Below the pieces are notes generated by a model. That model did no database searches and was not told the origin of the DNA. It saw only the letters and a list, made by a program, of their open reading frames with translations. Below, in pieces: positions 16,048 through 24,478 of a DNA stretch of 43,146 nt. The stretch comes from Paenibacillus paridis. Its GTDB lineage: Bacteria > Bacillota > Bacilli > Paenibacillales > Paenibacillaceae. The DNA is taken from contig NZ_VCIX01000058.1 in the NCBI RefSeq assembly GCF_006345825.1, forward strand, positions 1-43,146. Direction: 5' to 3'. Position numbers and translations under genes: made by a program. Within the stretch, counting starts at the first letter, position 1. Every line of letters begins with the position of its first letter.

Positions 16048-16882
16048 CTTGGCCTCCTTTCCGCTTCCAAAGCGACGATATCGTCGCACGTTCCTTCGTG
16101 CGCCCGTTCGTCTTCGGAGTCAGCTCGTCAAAGAGCTTCGAGATCAAGGATTCCTCGTTGATATCCCGGACAATCATGCCTCCGAGTGACAGGGATACTT
16201 GTCCAGTTTCTTCCGACACGGTGACGGATATGGCATCCGTGACCTCACTCACGCCAATCGCCGCGCGGTGGCGCGTGCCCAGCTCCTTGCTGATAAAAGG
16301 ATTTTCGGACAGCGGCAAATAGCAGCCTGCTGCCATAATCTGATTCGAGCGGATGATGACCGCACCGTCATGAAGCGGCGTGTTCGGCGTAAAAATATTA
16401 ATGAGCAGCTCGGAGGTAATCCGCGATTCCATCCGAATGCCCGATTCGATGAGCTCGCTTAGGCCCGTTGTGCGCTCGAATACGATTAACGCTCCGATTT
16501 TGCGCTCTGCCATGAAACGGACAGCTTTAATCACGCCGTCTATTTGCTCATTAACGACATCCCGATCAAGCGAATATGACCTCGCAAACAACTTGCCCCG
16601 TCCGAGCTGCTCCAGTACTCTTCTCAGCTCCGGCTGAAAAATAATGAGCACGCTCACGATTCCGAACGTGAACATCTGGTTCATTAGCCACTTCAGCGTG
16701 TACAAATTAAACCAAGTGCTCAGCGCCCATACGGCAACTAGGATAAAGATTCCTTTCAGAAGCTGAACCGCCCGCGTCCCGCGCACAAGCAAAATCATTT
16801 TATAAATAATATAGCTGACTATGCCAACATCGATGATGTCCTTTAACCAGTCATGCCAAGTCGAATCCGAAAAATAACTCAT
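16040..16882 (-). CDS. cdaA: Diadenylate cyclase
   Basis: Makes c-di-AMP from two ATP at the membrane. 280 residues: an N-terminal region with about three membrane helices (residues 10-75, including GIFILVAVWALSTW), a short linker helix, then the DAC domain with the two catalytic signatures DGA (LHDGAVII, near residue 171) and RHR (GTRHRAAIG, near residue 205). All key residues are present. First gene of cdaA-cdaR-glmM, the conserved Bacillota arrangement. Only a weak purine-rich site (GGGGGTT) precedes the ATG. It lies 100 nt beyond the rsiW terminator, so its own promoter should be in 16883-16980, but I cannot name a convincing one. Confidence 0.97.
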   Translation of the reverse strand: MSYFSDSTWHDWLKDIIDVGIVSYIIYKMILLVRGTRAVQLLKGIFILVAVWALSTWFNLYTLKWLMNQMFTFGIVSVLIIFQPELRRVLEQLGRGKLFARSYSLDRDVVNEQIDGVIKAVRFMAERKIGALIVFERTTGLSELIESGIRMESRITSELLINIFTPNTPLHDGAVIIRSNQIMAAGCYLPLSENPFISKELGTRHRAAIGVSEVTDAISVTVSEETGQVSLSLGGMIVRDINEESLISKLFDELTPKTNGRTKERATISSLWKRKGGQDG

Positions 16883-16982
16883 ATGCCAACCCCCAACAGC
16901 TGATCCCCTTATTCTGGTCTATACTGGTTTTCAACTTTATTATTTTCTAGATGTGGGATTGGAAATCCTTTTTTTCAAAAAA

Positions 16983-17014
16983 AAATAAAAAATGCCTCCC
17001 TGCAAGAGGGAGGC
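16983..17014 (-). terminator. rsiW terminator
   Basis: Stem TGCCTCCCT/AGGGAGGCA with a short loop, followed by six T on the minus strand, 8 nt after the rsiW stop. Confidence 0.9.
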
Positions 17015-17022
17015 AGCCGACA

Positions 17023-17661
17023 TTAACGAGCATTCCCGCCAAACGTTTGCGTCACTTTGTACCAGAACCAATCGAGCGCTTGATCGATGGTCCGGCTCTG
17101 CCCCGCGATATGGCCGGTGGAAGCCAGATTCAAGGTACCGTCTATAACAGTAACATTCCCATCTACTTCGCCTTTAACCTCGGCTGTTCCATTTTCTACC
17201 GTTAGGTTGCCAGTTAAATGGGCCCCCTCGGGTACAATTACGGTGTTGCCCTCTATAATGACCTGCTGAAGATCCTCGCCCGCGACGATCAGCTTGGTGT
17301 CCTCTTCCCACATGGTGAAGAAGCTTCCCAGCATTACGAGTACGAACACCGCAGCAGCAGTTACGCCCGGATAGCGGTAAATAAAGCGTACGATCCGGTT
17401 CCGCTGGTTGCTTCGTTTCTTCGGCAGCTGCTGCATAATGCGCTGCGTCAATTGCTCTGATGCTTTCAGGTCGTAATCCGCGGCAGGCTTAAGCGCTTCT
17501 AAAGTCTGGAACGCCGCGGCGTCCGTCTTCTGGAGCTGTTCAAACCGACTGCGGCAAGCCGGACAGGAAAGCAAATGAGATTTTAACGTAACGATATCTT
17601 CACGCGGCAGCTCGCCGTCCAAATAGTCATGCATCCATACGATGGCGACGTTGCAATTCAT
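17023..17661 (-). CDS. rsiW: Anti-sigma-W factor
   Basis: 212 residues. The N-terminal cytoplasmic ZAS (zinc anti-sigma) domain has His29-x3-Cys33-x2-Cys36 and Cys3. One membrane helix lies near residues 94-113 (TAAAVFVLVMLGSFF). The extracytoplasmic part has short beta-repeat text (GAHLTGNLTVENGTAEVKG) and a conserved DWFWYKV near the end, as in Bacillus RsiW. It should hold SigW at the membrane until two proteolytic steps release it under envelope stress. AAAGGA precedes the ATG. It lies 208 nt downstream of sigW with a sigma-W-like promoter in between, so it can be transcribed with sigW or alone. Confidence 0.93.
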   Translation of the reverse strand: MNCNVAIVWMHDYLDGELPREDIVTLKSHLLSCPACRSRFEQLQKTDAAAFQTLEALKPAADYDLKASEQLTQRIMQQLPKKRSNQRNRIVRFIYRYPGVTAAAVFVLVMLGSFFTMWEEDTKLIVAGEDLQQVIIEGNTVIVPEGAHLTGNLTVENGTAEVKGEVDGNVTVIDGTLNLASTGHIAGQSRTIDQALDWFWYKVTQTFGGNAR

Positions 17662-17719
17662 AGCAGCCAGTCCTTTCTTTCCATTGCTCGCGCATTAAGT
17701 TCTATTCTCGTTATTAGGA

Positions 17720-17745
17720 TACGTTGCTCGCGAGGGGATGTTTCA
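17720..17745 (-). promoter_or_regulatory. Sigma-W-type ECF promoter ahead of rsiW
   Basis: Minus strand: TGAAAC (17740-17745), 16-nt spacer, CGTA (17720-17723). This is an exact match to the Bacillus sigma-W consensus elements and spacing. It lies inside the sigW-rsiW gap, about 60 nt before the rsiW start. Confidence 0.8.
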
Positions 17746-17869
17746 CTTTTTTTAAAAATGTCGCAACTCACCCTCCCAAGCCCAAAAAAGGTAACCATTT
17801 ATCCCTGAAATAAGCCAATGTCCAAGGCAGACATGGCTTCACTAGTTTATGTTCAGTAAGAAATAAGGG

Positions 17870-18436
17870 TTATAGCTTGTGCTCCAGCTTCTTTCTCAGA
17901 AACTCCCTGCCGCGATGCACGCGGGTCTTGATCGTCGTCACAGGCATGTCCAGCACATCACCTATCTCCTGCAGCGACAAATCCTGCATGTAACGCAGCG
18001 TCATCACGCTCTTATACTTGGGCGGCAGCGAGGCAATCGCCGAATGAATGATCCGCTGGGTATCCGAGAGCAGCAGCTCCGATTCCGGCGTTCGGTTATC
18101 GCTCGGTATCATGGAATACCCGTCCAACCCTTCATGGTCGTTCGATTCGGCATCAAGCGAGTAAGTGGGCTTCCGCTTGCGCAGCCGATCAATACATAGG
18201 TTCGTAGCAATTCTGTAGATCCATGTCGAAAATTTTAACGTATCATCATACCGATCCAGATTTTTGTATACGCGAAGGAAGGTGTCCTGAACGACATCCT
18301 CCGCCTCCTGGCGGCTGTTTAACATTCGATATGCCATATGAAAGAGCTTATCCTGATAGAGGTCAACAAGCTCAGCAAATGCCTGCTGATCGCCTTTGAG
18401 CGCTAACTTCGCCAGGCGTGCTTCCAATACATTCAC
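17870..18436 (-). CDS. sigW: RNA polymerase ECF sigma factor SigW
   Basis: 188 residues. Region 2 (about 10-95) has DKLFHMAYRML, AEDVVQDTFLRVYKNL and the FSTWIYRIATNLCIDRLRK segment; region 4 (about 130-185) has LPPKYKSVMTLRYMQDLSLQ and the helix-turn-helix VTTIKTRVHRGREFLRKKL. Length and sequence fit SigW, which controls envelope-stress and antimicrobial-peptide resistance genes. The start is GTG at 18436: GGAGG lies 7 nt before it, and the nearby ATG is out of frame. Paired with rsiW downstream. Confidence 0.93.
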   Translation of the reverse strand: MNVLEARLAKLALKGDQQAFAELVDLYQDKLFHMAYRMLNSRQEAEDVVQDTFLRVYKNLDRYDDTLKFSTWIYRIATNLCIDRLRKRKPTYSLDAESNDHEGLDGYSMIPSDNRTPESELLLSDTQRIIHSAIASLPPKYKSVMTLRYMQDLSLQEIGDVLDMPVTTIKTRVHRGREFLRKKLEHKL

Positions 18437-18976
18437 CTTAACTCCTCCAAACCTTCCGTTCGTTCAACTGACCGGTATGCCATAGACCATGCATGAGCCG
18501 CCGTCCAAAGCCGCTTACAATTACGGAAAATTGTACGCAAGCAACCGCCCGCCAAGCCTAAGGCCAGTAACCGCAGTGAGCGATGTGTCAGCCTTTATCT
18601 ATGTAAATCTTTAATAGGATTATCTATGTATTTTCGTTGCCGAGGCATTCACCATATTCATCGTTAACGTCATCAATATTGCCCGGCTATCTTATATGGC
18701 AATAGAAAAATCGTAATCGACCTGAACTGAAAAAGCAAGGCAATTGAAAAGAAAATGCCATTTTGTTGCAGCATATCTCCCTGACGGGATGGTTAATTTA
18801 CCACGTACAGCCCTGAACACAGTCGATAAAATGGACGATGCCGAGTTTATTTTCTGGCGTACGTTTCGAATGGCAACCATTTAGCCAATTATATACGTTT
18901 AATGCCCGCTCAGCAATCGACCTGAGGCTAGTTTCATGCTTCGACTTCCGGCTAGGCTGCATGGATTGTAGATGCC
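18437..18976. other. Gene-free stretch upstream of sigW
   Basis: About 540 nt with no credible gene. It holds a direct repeat TTATCTATGTA at 18595 and 18620 and a small inverted repeat ACAATT/AATTGT near 18520-18540. The sigW promoter should be here, but no TGAAAC-N16-CGTA match was found, so sigW itself may depend on another promoter. Confidence 0.4.
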
Positions 18977-19009
18977 AAAAAAAGCTCAGGCACCTCGCGG
19001 CTCCCAAGC
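18977..19009 (-). terminator. Probable terminator of the HtrA-like gene
   Basis: Minus strand GCTTGGGAG, then CCTGAGC and seven T. The stem is short with G-T pairs, but the position (30 nt after the stop) and T run fit. Confidence 0.5.
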
Positions 19010-19038
19010 TTTTCTCTACACTTTGCTGACGCTAGAAA

Positions 19039-20259
19039 TTATAGCGTATTTGTTTTCAATTGATCGAGCACCTTCGTAATGGTCGATGTCGGAATCGCGA
19101 ACCCAATGCCCTGCGCTTCCGCGTTCACCGCTGTATTAATGCCAATTACTTCACCATGCTCGTTTAGAAGCGGTCCGCCAGAGTTGCCTGGGTTAATGGA
19201 AGCGTCAGTTTGCAGCAAATGCTCATATTCATGGTTACCTTGTTCATCCGCAATCGTAATTGGACGTTCCTTGGCACTTAGAACACCCATCGTCAGCGTT
19301 TGGTCGAACCCATATGGATTGCCGATCGCCATCACCCAATCTCCGATTTTGGTTTCATCAGAACTGCCAAGCTTGAGCGAAGGAAATGCTTTTCCGTCAG
19401 GGCTCTCTACCTTAAGTACGGCCAAATCGAGATCATAGCTAGAGCCAAGCACTTTAGCTGTCAACGGCTCGTCATAGCCTTGTACCGTCACCTTAACCTC
19501 TTTGGCATCTGCAATGACATGCTCATTCGTCAAAATATAACCGTCCTGCTCGAAGAAAAATCCGGTTCCCGAACCCACCAGCTCTAGCTCTGCAGCGCTT
19601 TGCTGCTGCTGTTGCTGTTCTTCCTGCTGACCTCCTCTGCCGGATTGCCCGCCACCAAAAAACTGCTGGAACCGCTGATCATCAAACATAGAGCTGGAAC
19701 TAGCCGCTTCACCGTAGTTTTCAATTTTCACAACCGCCGGGCTTGTTGCGGCATACACAGATGCGATATCCTCGCTTGTGCTAAGTGACGCGGTTGATAA
19801 GCCCGCATCCTGCTGCGTCGTGTTGCTCACTACACTGGAGCCCGTACCCTGAACCGCCGCTGTCCCTCCGCTGAACAAATTATTTTTGTCCGCCATGTAC
19901 GAGAAGCCTCCGATTACCATCGCGCCGATCAGAAACGATGCGAGCAGCGTTTTTGGCGAGCTTCCTCCGGGACGTTTCTTCTTACTCCTCTGCTCTTCAT
20001 GAGGAGTATGCTCCGACTCTTGCTGGAGTCTCAGCTCCCTCTCATAGGTTGCTCTCAAATCGTTACTCGATTTGGTAGATTCATAGATATAAGTAGTGAC
20101 CGATGGTGACTGGTTGTCCGTGGCGAATGTATGCGCAGCAGAGGTATGAGTGGCAGTTTGATTCGTATTCGAATGATTATTTGCATCATAGTTCGTATTA
20201 TTGTTCATTTCGTTATTCATATCGTTGTTCGCATTCATGCGTTTGTTTTCCTCGTTCAA
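19039..20259 (-). CDS. Membrane-anchored HtrA/DegP-type serine protease without PDZ domain
   Basis: About 406 residues if TTG 20259 is the start; GGAGAGG lies 9 nt before it. An ATG at 20268 has its site too close, and another ATG lies at 20238. Residues 1-95 are cytoplasmic, rich in Asn, Thr and His, and poorly conserved. One membrane helix follows (TLLASFLIGAMVIGGFSYM, about 100-120), then a linker with a poly-Gln run. The S1C protease domain has His in TNEHVIADAKEV, Asp in DLDLAVLKVE and Ser in INPGNSGGPLLN, so the triad is complete. The protein stops just after the protease domain (TSTITKVLDQLKTNTL); the usual C-terminal PDZ domain is absent. Likely an extracytoplasmic quality-control protease related to HtrA/HtrB/YyxA. 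Confidence 0.9.
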   Translation of the reverse strand: MNEENKRMNANNDMNNEMNNNTNYDANNHSNTNQTATHTSAAHTFATDNQSPSVTTYIYESTKSSNDLRATYERELRLQQESEHTPHEEQRSKKKRPGGSSPKTLLASFLIGAMVIGGFSYMADKNNLFSGGTAAVQGTGSSVVSNTTQQDAGLSTASLSTSEDIASVYAATSPAVVKIENYGEAASSSSMFDDQRFQQFFGGGQSGRGGQQEEQQQQQQSAAELELVGSGTGFFFEQDGYILTNEHVIADAKEVKVTVQGYDEPLTAKVLGSSYDLDLAVLKVESPDGKAFPSLKLGSSDETKIGDWVMAIGNPYGFDQTLTMGVLSAKERPITIADEQGNHEYEHLLQTDASINPGNSGGPLLNEHGEVIGINTAVNAEAQGIGFAIPTSTITKVLDQLKTNTL

Positions 20260-20339
20260 TGTGATCATCCTCTCCAATGTAGGTGTCTGTTTCCCATGTA
20301 CCTATCATGCAGGATGTACCTTAAACGAAACTTAAGCCG

Positions 20340-20368
20340 ATTATAAATGAACATAAGAAAACAACGAA
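20340..20368 (-). promoter_or_regulatory. Candidate promoter of the HtrA-like gene
   Basis: The minus strand has a consensus -10 TATAAT (20340-20345), about 80 nt before the start codon. The -35 at 17-nt spacing (TTCGTT) is weak, so an activator may be needed. Confidence 0.45.
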
Positions 20369-20487
20369 GTTATGTTTTTCTTCTTGTGGGGGATTCTATT
20401 ATAGTAATCTATATTTTTGTGATCTCAAAAGCTTCATATTACCTCACAAGTTTAAGCCTATAGTCCATTGTTGCTACCCCGCCAGAT

Positions 20488-21003
20488 TGGATCTACTTTT
20501 TAGACCTCTCTCTCCACAAACCCGCCCTTTACTGCCCGTTTGGAGCCACTCGGCCAGAATAGATCTACTTTTTAGATCTATTTCCACTAATTGGCTCATT
20601 TCCAATGATATAGATCTACTTTTTAGATCTATTCCTCCACAAACCAGCTTTTTACTGCCCATTTGGAGCCACTCGGCCATAATAGATCTATTTTTTAGAC
20701 CTATTTCCACCAATTGGCTCATTTCCAATGATATAGATCTACTTTTTAGATCTATTCCTCCACAAACCAGCTTTTTACTGCCCATTTGGAGTCACTCGGC
20801 CATAATAGATCTATTTTTTAGACCTATTTCCACCAATTGGGGCGTTTTCGATCAAATAGATCTATTTATTAGATCTATTCCTCCACAAACCAGCCTTTCA
20901 CTGCCCATTTGGAGCCACTCGGCCAGAATAGATCTATTTTTTAGACCTATTTCCACCAATTGGGGCGTTTCTGATCAAATAGATCTACTTTTTAGATCTA
21001 CGT
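20488..21003. repeat. Array of 123-bp tandem repeats with AGATCT-centred hairpins
   Basis: Four units begin at 20488, 20611, 20734 and 20857 (exact 123-bp period), plus a partial fifth from 20980. Each unit has two hairpins of the type ATAGATCTA-CTTTT-TAGATCTAT about 50-70 nt apart, separated by conserved spacers (TTTGGAGCCACTCGGCC and TTTCCACCAATTGG). The arms are themselves palindromic. Because 123 is a multiple of three, frames stay open on both strands, but they lack start sites and look non-coding. Lies between ppc and the HtrA-like gene. Confidence 0.9.
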
Positions 21004-21197
21004 TTAACAAACCTTCTCCCGCACGCAGTAACTTCAGCCATGACTCCTACTATTTCATATGTCAAAACACCTTCCGCCTATACACTCCCCATACCTCACG
21101 CTTCCCACGTTTTCAACACTTTCAACACTTCCTACGATTCCAACATTGCCACTATGTGCGCCTTCCCACCAAATACCCTCACTATCTCCTGCAAACG

Positions 21198-21240
21198 CAA
21201 AAATAGCCAGTCAAGGCGCTGACGCCATGACTGACTATTT
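21198..21240 (-). terminator. ppc terminator
   Basis: A long stem (AATAGTCAGTCA... pairing with ...TGACTGGCTATT, extended by GGCG/CGCC around a TCA loop) followed by T on the minus strand, 36 nt after the ppc stop. Confidence 0.85.
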
Positions 21241-21276
21241 GGTAACCCTTGCCGCCGAAGCGGACAGTTAGATGAA

Positions 21277-24081
21277 TTAGCCCGTATTCCGAAGTCCGGC
21301 AGCAATGCCGTTGATCGTAAGCAATACTTCGCGAAGCAGCTCTGGATCATCCTCTTCGTTATCGCGCAGCGCGCGAAGCTCGGTGAGCAGTTGCACTTGC
21401 ATGTAGCTGAGCGGATCAACGTACGGATTGCGCAGTCGGATGGATTCCTGGATAACTGGAACGTTATCCAAAATTTCCGTTTGTCCCGTAATGCTTAGGA
21501 TCAGGTCGGAAGTCAGCTTGTATTCCTGCTCGATTTGCTCAAAAATACGGTCGCGGATCGTTTTGTCCTTGATCATATCCGCGTATTCCTTCGCGATAAC
21601 CAGATCTGCTTTAGCCAAAGCCATTTGCAGATTGTCGATGAGCGAGCGGAAGAACGGGAACTTCTCGTACATCGTACGAAGCGTATTCAGCTTGCCCTCG
21701 TCACCTTGAGCATACTCGTTCAGCGCCGTGCCCGCTGCATACCAAGCTGGCAGCAAGTAGCGGCTTTGCGTCCATGCGAACACCCATGGAATGGCACGCA
21801 AATCTTCGAAGCGATCGCTGTTTTTACGCTTAGACGGACGTGAGCCGATATTCAGCTCACCAACCTCAGGCAGCGGTGTCGATTCCTTAAAGTACGTGAG
21901 GAAATCCGGATCGCGGAAAATAAGATCCTGGTATTTCGTAAGCGCCGTCTCGGAAATCGAACGCGAAATCTCGTCCCACTCGGCTTCCGCTTGCGGAGCC
22001 TGCTCTGGGTATTTCGCCAAACGCGCAGACGTGATAAGCGCCCATGTCGCTTGCTCAAGGCTGCGGTAAGCGATGCCCTGCATCGAGTAGCGCGAGGAAA
22101 GAACCTCGCCTTGCTCGGTAATCTTAATGCCGCCACCAACCGTATGAGGCGGCTGTGCAAGTATGCTGCGGTTAAGCGGCATGCCGCCGCGGCCAAGCGC
22201 TCCGCCGCGACCGTGGAAGAACTTCAGCTTCACGTCGTACTCTTTGCCGGTAGCTGTGATTTCCTTAAGCGCTACGCGCAATTCCCAGTTCGCCGTCACC
22301 GCTCCGCCGTCTTTGTTGCTGTCGGAGTAACCCAGCATGATTTCATGCAGGTTGCCGCGTGCTTCAACCGCTTGGCGGTAAATTGGCATCTCAAACAGTT
22401 CCTTCATGATGGCAGGTGCCGCATGCAAATCGTCAATGGTCTCGAACAAAGGTACCGATTGCAGCGTACAGCGAATCGTGCCGTCAGCTTCCTTACGGAA
22501 CAGGCCAACTTCCTTCGCAAACACCATGACTTCAAGCATGTCGCTTGCAGCCTGTGTCATGCTGATCAGGTAGCTGGAGATGCAATTGACGCCAAACTCC
22601 TGCTGCGCACGATAAATCGTATGGTAAACGTTCAAGCATTCACGCGTCGATTCCGTATAATCCAGGTGACCCGACGTAAGCGGTCTTGGATCATTAAGAA
22701 GACGGTGAAGCAGATCTGTTTTTTCTTCTTCGGAAAGTGCCGCGTAATCCGCAACCACATTCATTTTTGCCAAAATCTCGGCCATCGCATTTTCATGCTC
22801 TTGGCTGTGCTGACGAACATCAAGCGCCATCAGATGGAAACCGAACAGCTCCACTTGGCGAACAAGCTTCGCAAGCGCCGTATCTGCTACATAATCAGCG
22901 AAGTGATGGCGCAGGCTGCGGTCAATGACAAGCAGATCCGCACGCAGCTCATCCGGGTGATTGTAACGCATAGGTGAACCTTTAAGCGACTCATCACGCG
23001 TATTAGCCAGCTTCTCAAGCATAAAGCCAAGCTTGATCCGGTAAGGCTCCTTCGTGTTTCTCCACAGCTCGACGCATTTCAGCTCGACATGCTCTCGGTC
23101 CGAACGGATCGATTCCACAAGCTCATCTGAAACCTCAATCAGGTTCGTGCTGAAGCTTAGCAGATCCATTAGCTCTTCGAGCTTCTCTTCATACTTGCGG
23201 AGTGCCAGCTGGCGGTGAAGCGAGAGCGCCTCCCAAGTAACCTTTGACGTAACGGAAGGGTTACCGTCGCGGTCGCCGCCGATCCATGAGCCAAAGCGAA
23301 GGTAATCTGGCACATGCCAGTTTTCATCCGGATAATATTTGCTCAGGCAACGTTCAAGCTCTTCGTAAACGTTTGGAAGCACCTCAAACAACGTTTCGTC
23401 AAAATAATACAAACCGTTGCGAACCTCATCGATAACTGTAGGTTTGCGATCCCGCAGCTCGTCAGTTTGCCACAAAATAAGAACCTCATTCATGAGCTTC
23501 TCACGCAGCTTCTCGCGCTCACGGTAAGTTAATGTCGGATTATCAAGCTCCATCACATCAACGGCAATCCGTTTATGAATATCAAGCACCGCACGGCGAG
23601 TCGCTTCGGTCGGATGCGCAGTCATAACTAGCTCCAACGAAATGTTGCTCAAAATTTCCTGTACATCCGGCATGGAAATGCCGCGTTCCTTCAGGTCCTG
23701 CACAGCGCTCTCAATTGAGCCGCGTTGCACCGTCTCGCCTGCAGAAACCTCGTAATCACGTTTCCGTCTAATCCGGTGATTTTGCTCGGCAATGTTAACA
23801 AGCTGAAAGTAAATCGCAAACGCACGAATGACTTGATGCCGAATTTCTGGGCTTAGGGAAGAGATGTTGCCTTTGAATTGATCAAATATTTCCGGTACAA
23901 ATTCAGCGCGAAGCGCCTTGCTTTGCTCACGGATCCGTTCCACGATATCCAGCAGCTCACGGCCGCCTTGATGAACGAGAACATCCCCGAGTATGTTACC
24001 TAAAAACCGGACATCGCGTCGCAGCAAATTGTTAGCCTGCTGCCGATTTGTCGTCAAAGTAGATGCAGATTGATCCGACAT
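21277..24081 (-). CDS. ppc: Phosphoenolpyruvate carboxylase
   Basis: Adds bicarbonate to phosphoenolpyruvate to give oxaloacetate, refilling the TCA cycle; cytosolic, normally tetrameric. 934 residues from ATG 24081, chosen because AGGAGG lies 6 nt before it; an in-frame ATG 30 codons upstream has no site. Signatures: TAHPTEATRR (catalytic His, about residue 150), FGSWIGGDRDGNPSVT, GYSDSNKDGG, FFHGRGGALGRGG (the mobile glycine loop) and RPSKRK. The C terminus is RNTG, the usual QNTG/RNTG ending. A single-gene unit with its own promoter and terminator. Confidence 0.98.
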   Translation of the reverse strand: MSDQSASTLTTNRQQANNLLRRDVRFLGNILGDVLVHQGGRELLDIVERIREQSKALRAEFVPEIFDQFKGNISSLSPEIRHQVIRAFAIYFQLVNIAEQNHRIRRKRDYEVSAGETVQRGSIESAVQDLKERGISMPDVQEILSNISLELVMTAHPTEATRRAVLDIHKRIAVDVMELDNPTLTYREREKLREKLMNEVLILWQTDELRDRKPTVIDEVRNGLYYFDETLFEVLPNVYEELERCLSKYYPDENWHVPDYLRFGSWIGGDRDGNPSVTSKVTWEALSLHRQLALRKYEEKLEELMDLLSFSTNLIEVSDELVESIRSDREHVELKCVELWRNTKEPYRIKLGFMLEKLANTRDESLKGSPMRYNHPDELRADLLVIDRSLRHHFADYVADTALAKLVRQVELFGFHLMALDVRQHSQEHENAMAEILAKMNVVADYAALSEEEKTDLLHRLLNDPRPLTSGHLDYTESTRECLNVYHTIYRAQQEFGVNCISSYLISMTQAASDMLEVMVFAKEVGLFRKEADGTIRCTLQSVPLFETIDDLHAAPAIMKELFEMPIYRQAVEARGNLHEIMLGYSDSNKDGGAVTANWELRVALKEITATGKEYDVKLKFFHGRGGALGRGGMPLNRSILAQPPHTVGGGIKITEQGEVLSSRYSMQGIAYRSLEQATWALITSARLAKYPEQAPQAEAEWDEISRSISETALTKYQDLIFRDPDFLTYFKESTPLPEVGELNIGSRPSKRKNSDRFEDLRAIPWVFAWTQSRYLLPAWYAAGTALNEYAQGDEGKLNTLRTMYEKFPFFRSLIDNLQMALAKADLVIAKEYADMIKDKTIRDRIFEQIEQEYKLTSDLILSITGQTEILDNVPVIQESIRLRNPYVDPLSYMQVQLLTELRALRDNEEDDPELLREVLLTINGIAAGLRNTG

Positions 24082-24173
24082 ACTGTTCCTCCTAAATTTA
24101 TGCGAAGCAGCAATTGCTCCGTAAGCATTTACTTGTTTTGGCAAGGCGAAAACCGCCTCGAAAGCTTGCACTT

Positions 24174-24189
24174 AAAACGTGAACGTTTT
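24174..24189. promoter_or_regulatory. Palindrome just downstream of the ppc promoter
   Basis: AAAACGT-ga-ACGTTTT has perfect 7-bp arms and lies within about 20 nt downstream of the predicted transcription start, a usual place for a repressor operator. The regulator is unknown. Confidence 0.45.
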
Positions 24190-24201
24190 TTGACTTCTAC
24201 C

Positions 24202-24230
24202 ATCATACTACAAAATCCAACAGGGTTGAA
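24202..24230 (-). promoter_or_regulatory. Candidate ppc promoter
   Basis: Minus strand: -10 TATGAT (24202-24207), 17-nt spacer, -35 TTCAAC (24225-24230, weak). Leader of about 110 nt, with a small GGCGGTTTTCGCC hairpin near 24145-24160. Confidence 0.5.
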
Positions 24231-24418
24231 GCCCTCCCGCCAATCCGTTAAAAATCAAATCAGCCGCGTAGCCGTGGGCAGCTTGCTCTCTTTCTTGCGC
24301 TCAGAATGAATCGATAACGATGCAAACGCAATCGGCTGTTGACGTCTTTTTGTGGCTACTGCCGATTGCGTGGCGAAATAGCAGACTATTTTACCCTATA
24401 AAATAACTAAATTCTGAT

Positions 24419-24461
24419 AAAAAAAAAACCGAACCGCCTTTCAAGGAAAGACGGCTCGGTT
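24419..24461 (-). terminator. Terminator of the choice-of-anchor I SLH gene
   Basis: Stem AACCGAGCCG... pairing with ...CGGTTCGGTT around a CCTTG loop, followed by eight or more T on the minus strand, right after the stop codon. Confidence 0.9.
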
Positions 24462-24478
24462 CAAGGCTGCTGCTGCTT

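Noticed and set aside
18692..19029. Short frames upstream of sigW on both strands
   Set aside because: No ribosome-binding sites, no conserved motifs, and composition typical of intergenic DNA.
20488..21003. CRISPR array
   Set aside because: The whole 123-bp unit is conserved, with no variable spacers, and there are no cas genes nearby.
20474..21206. Open frames on both strands through the 123-bp repeats (104 codons minus, 239 codons plus)
   Set aside because: The repeat length is a multiple of three, so frames stay open by default. There is no ribosome-binding site, and the sequence conservation follows the hairpins, not a protein.
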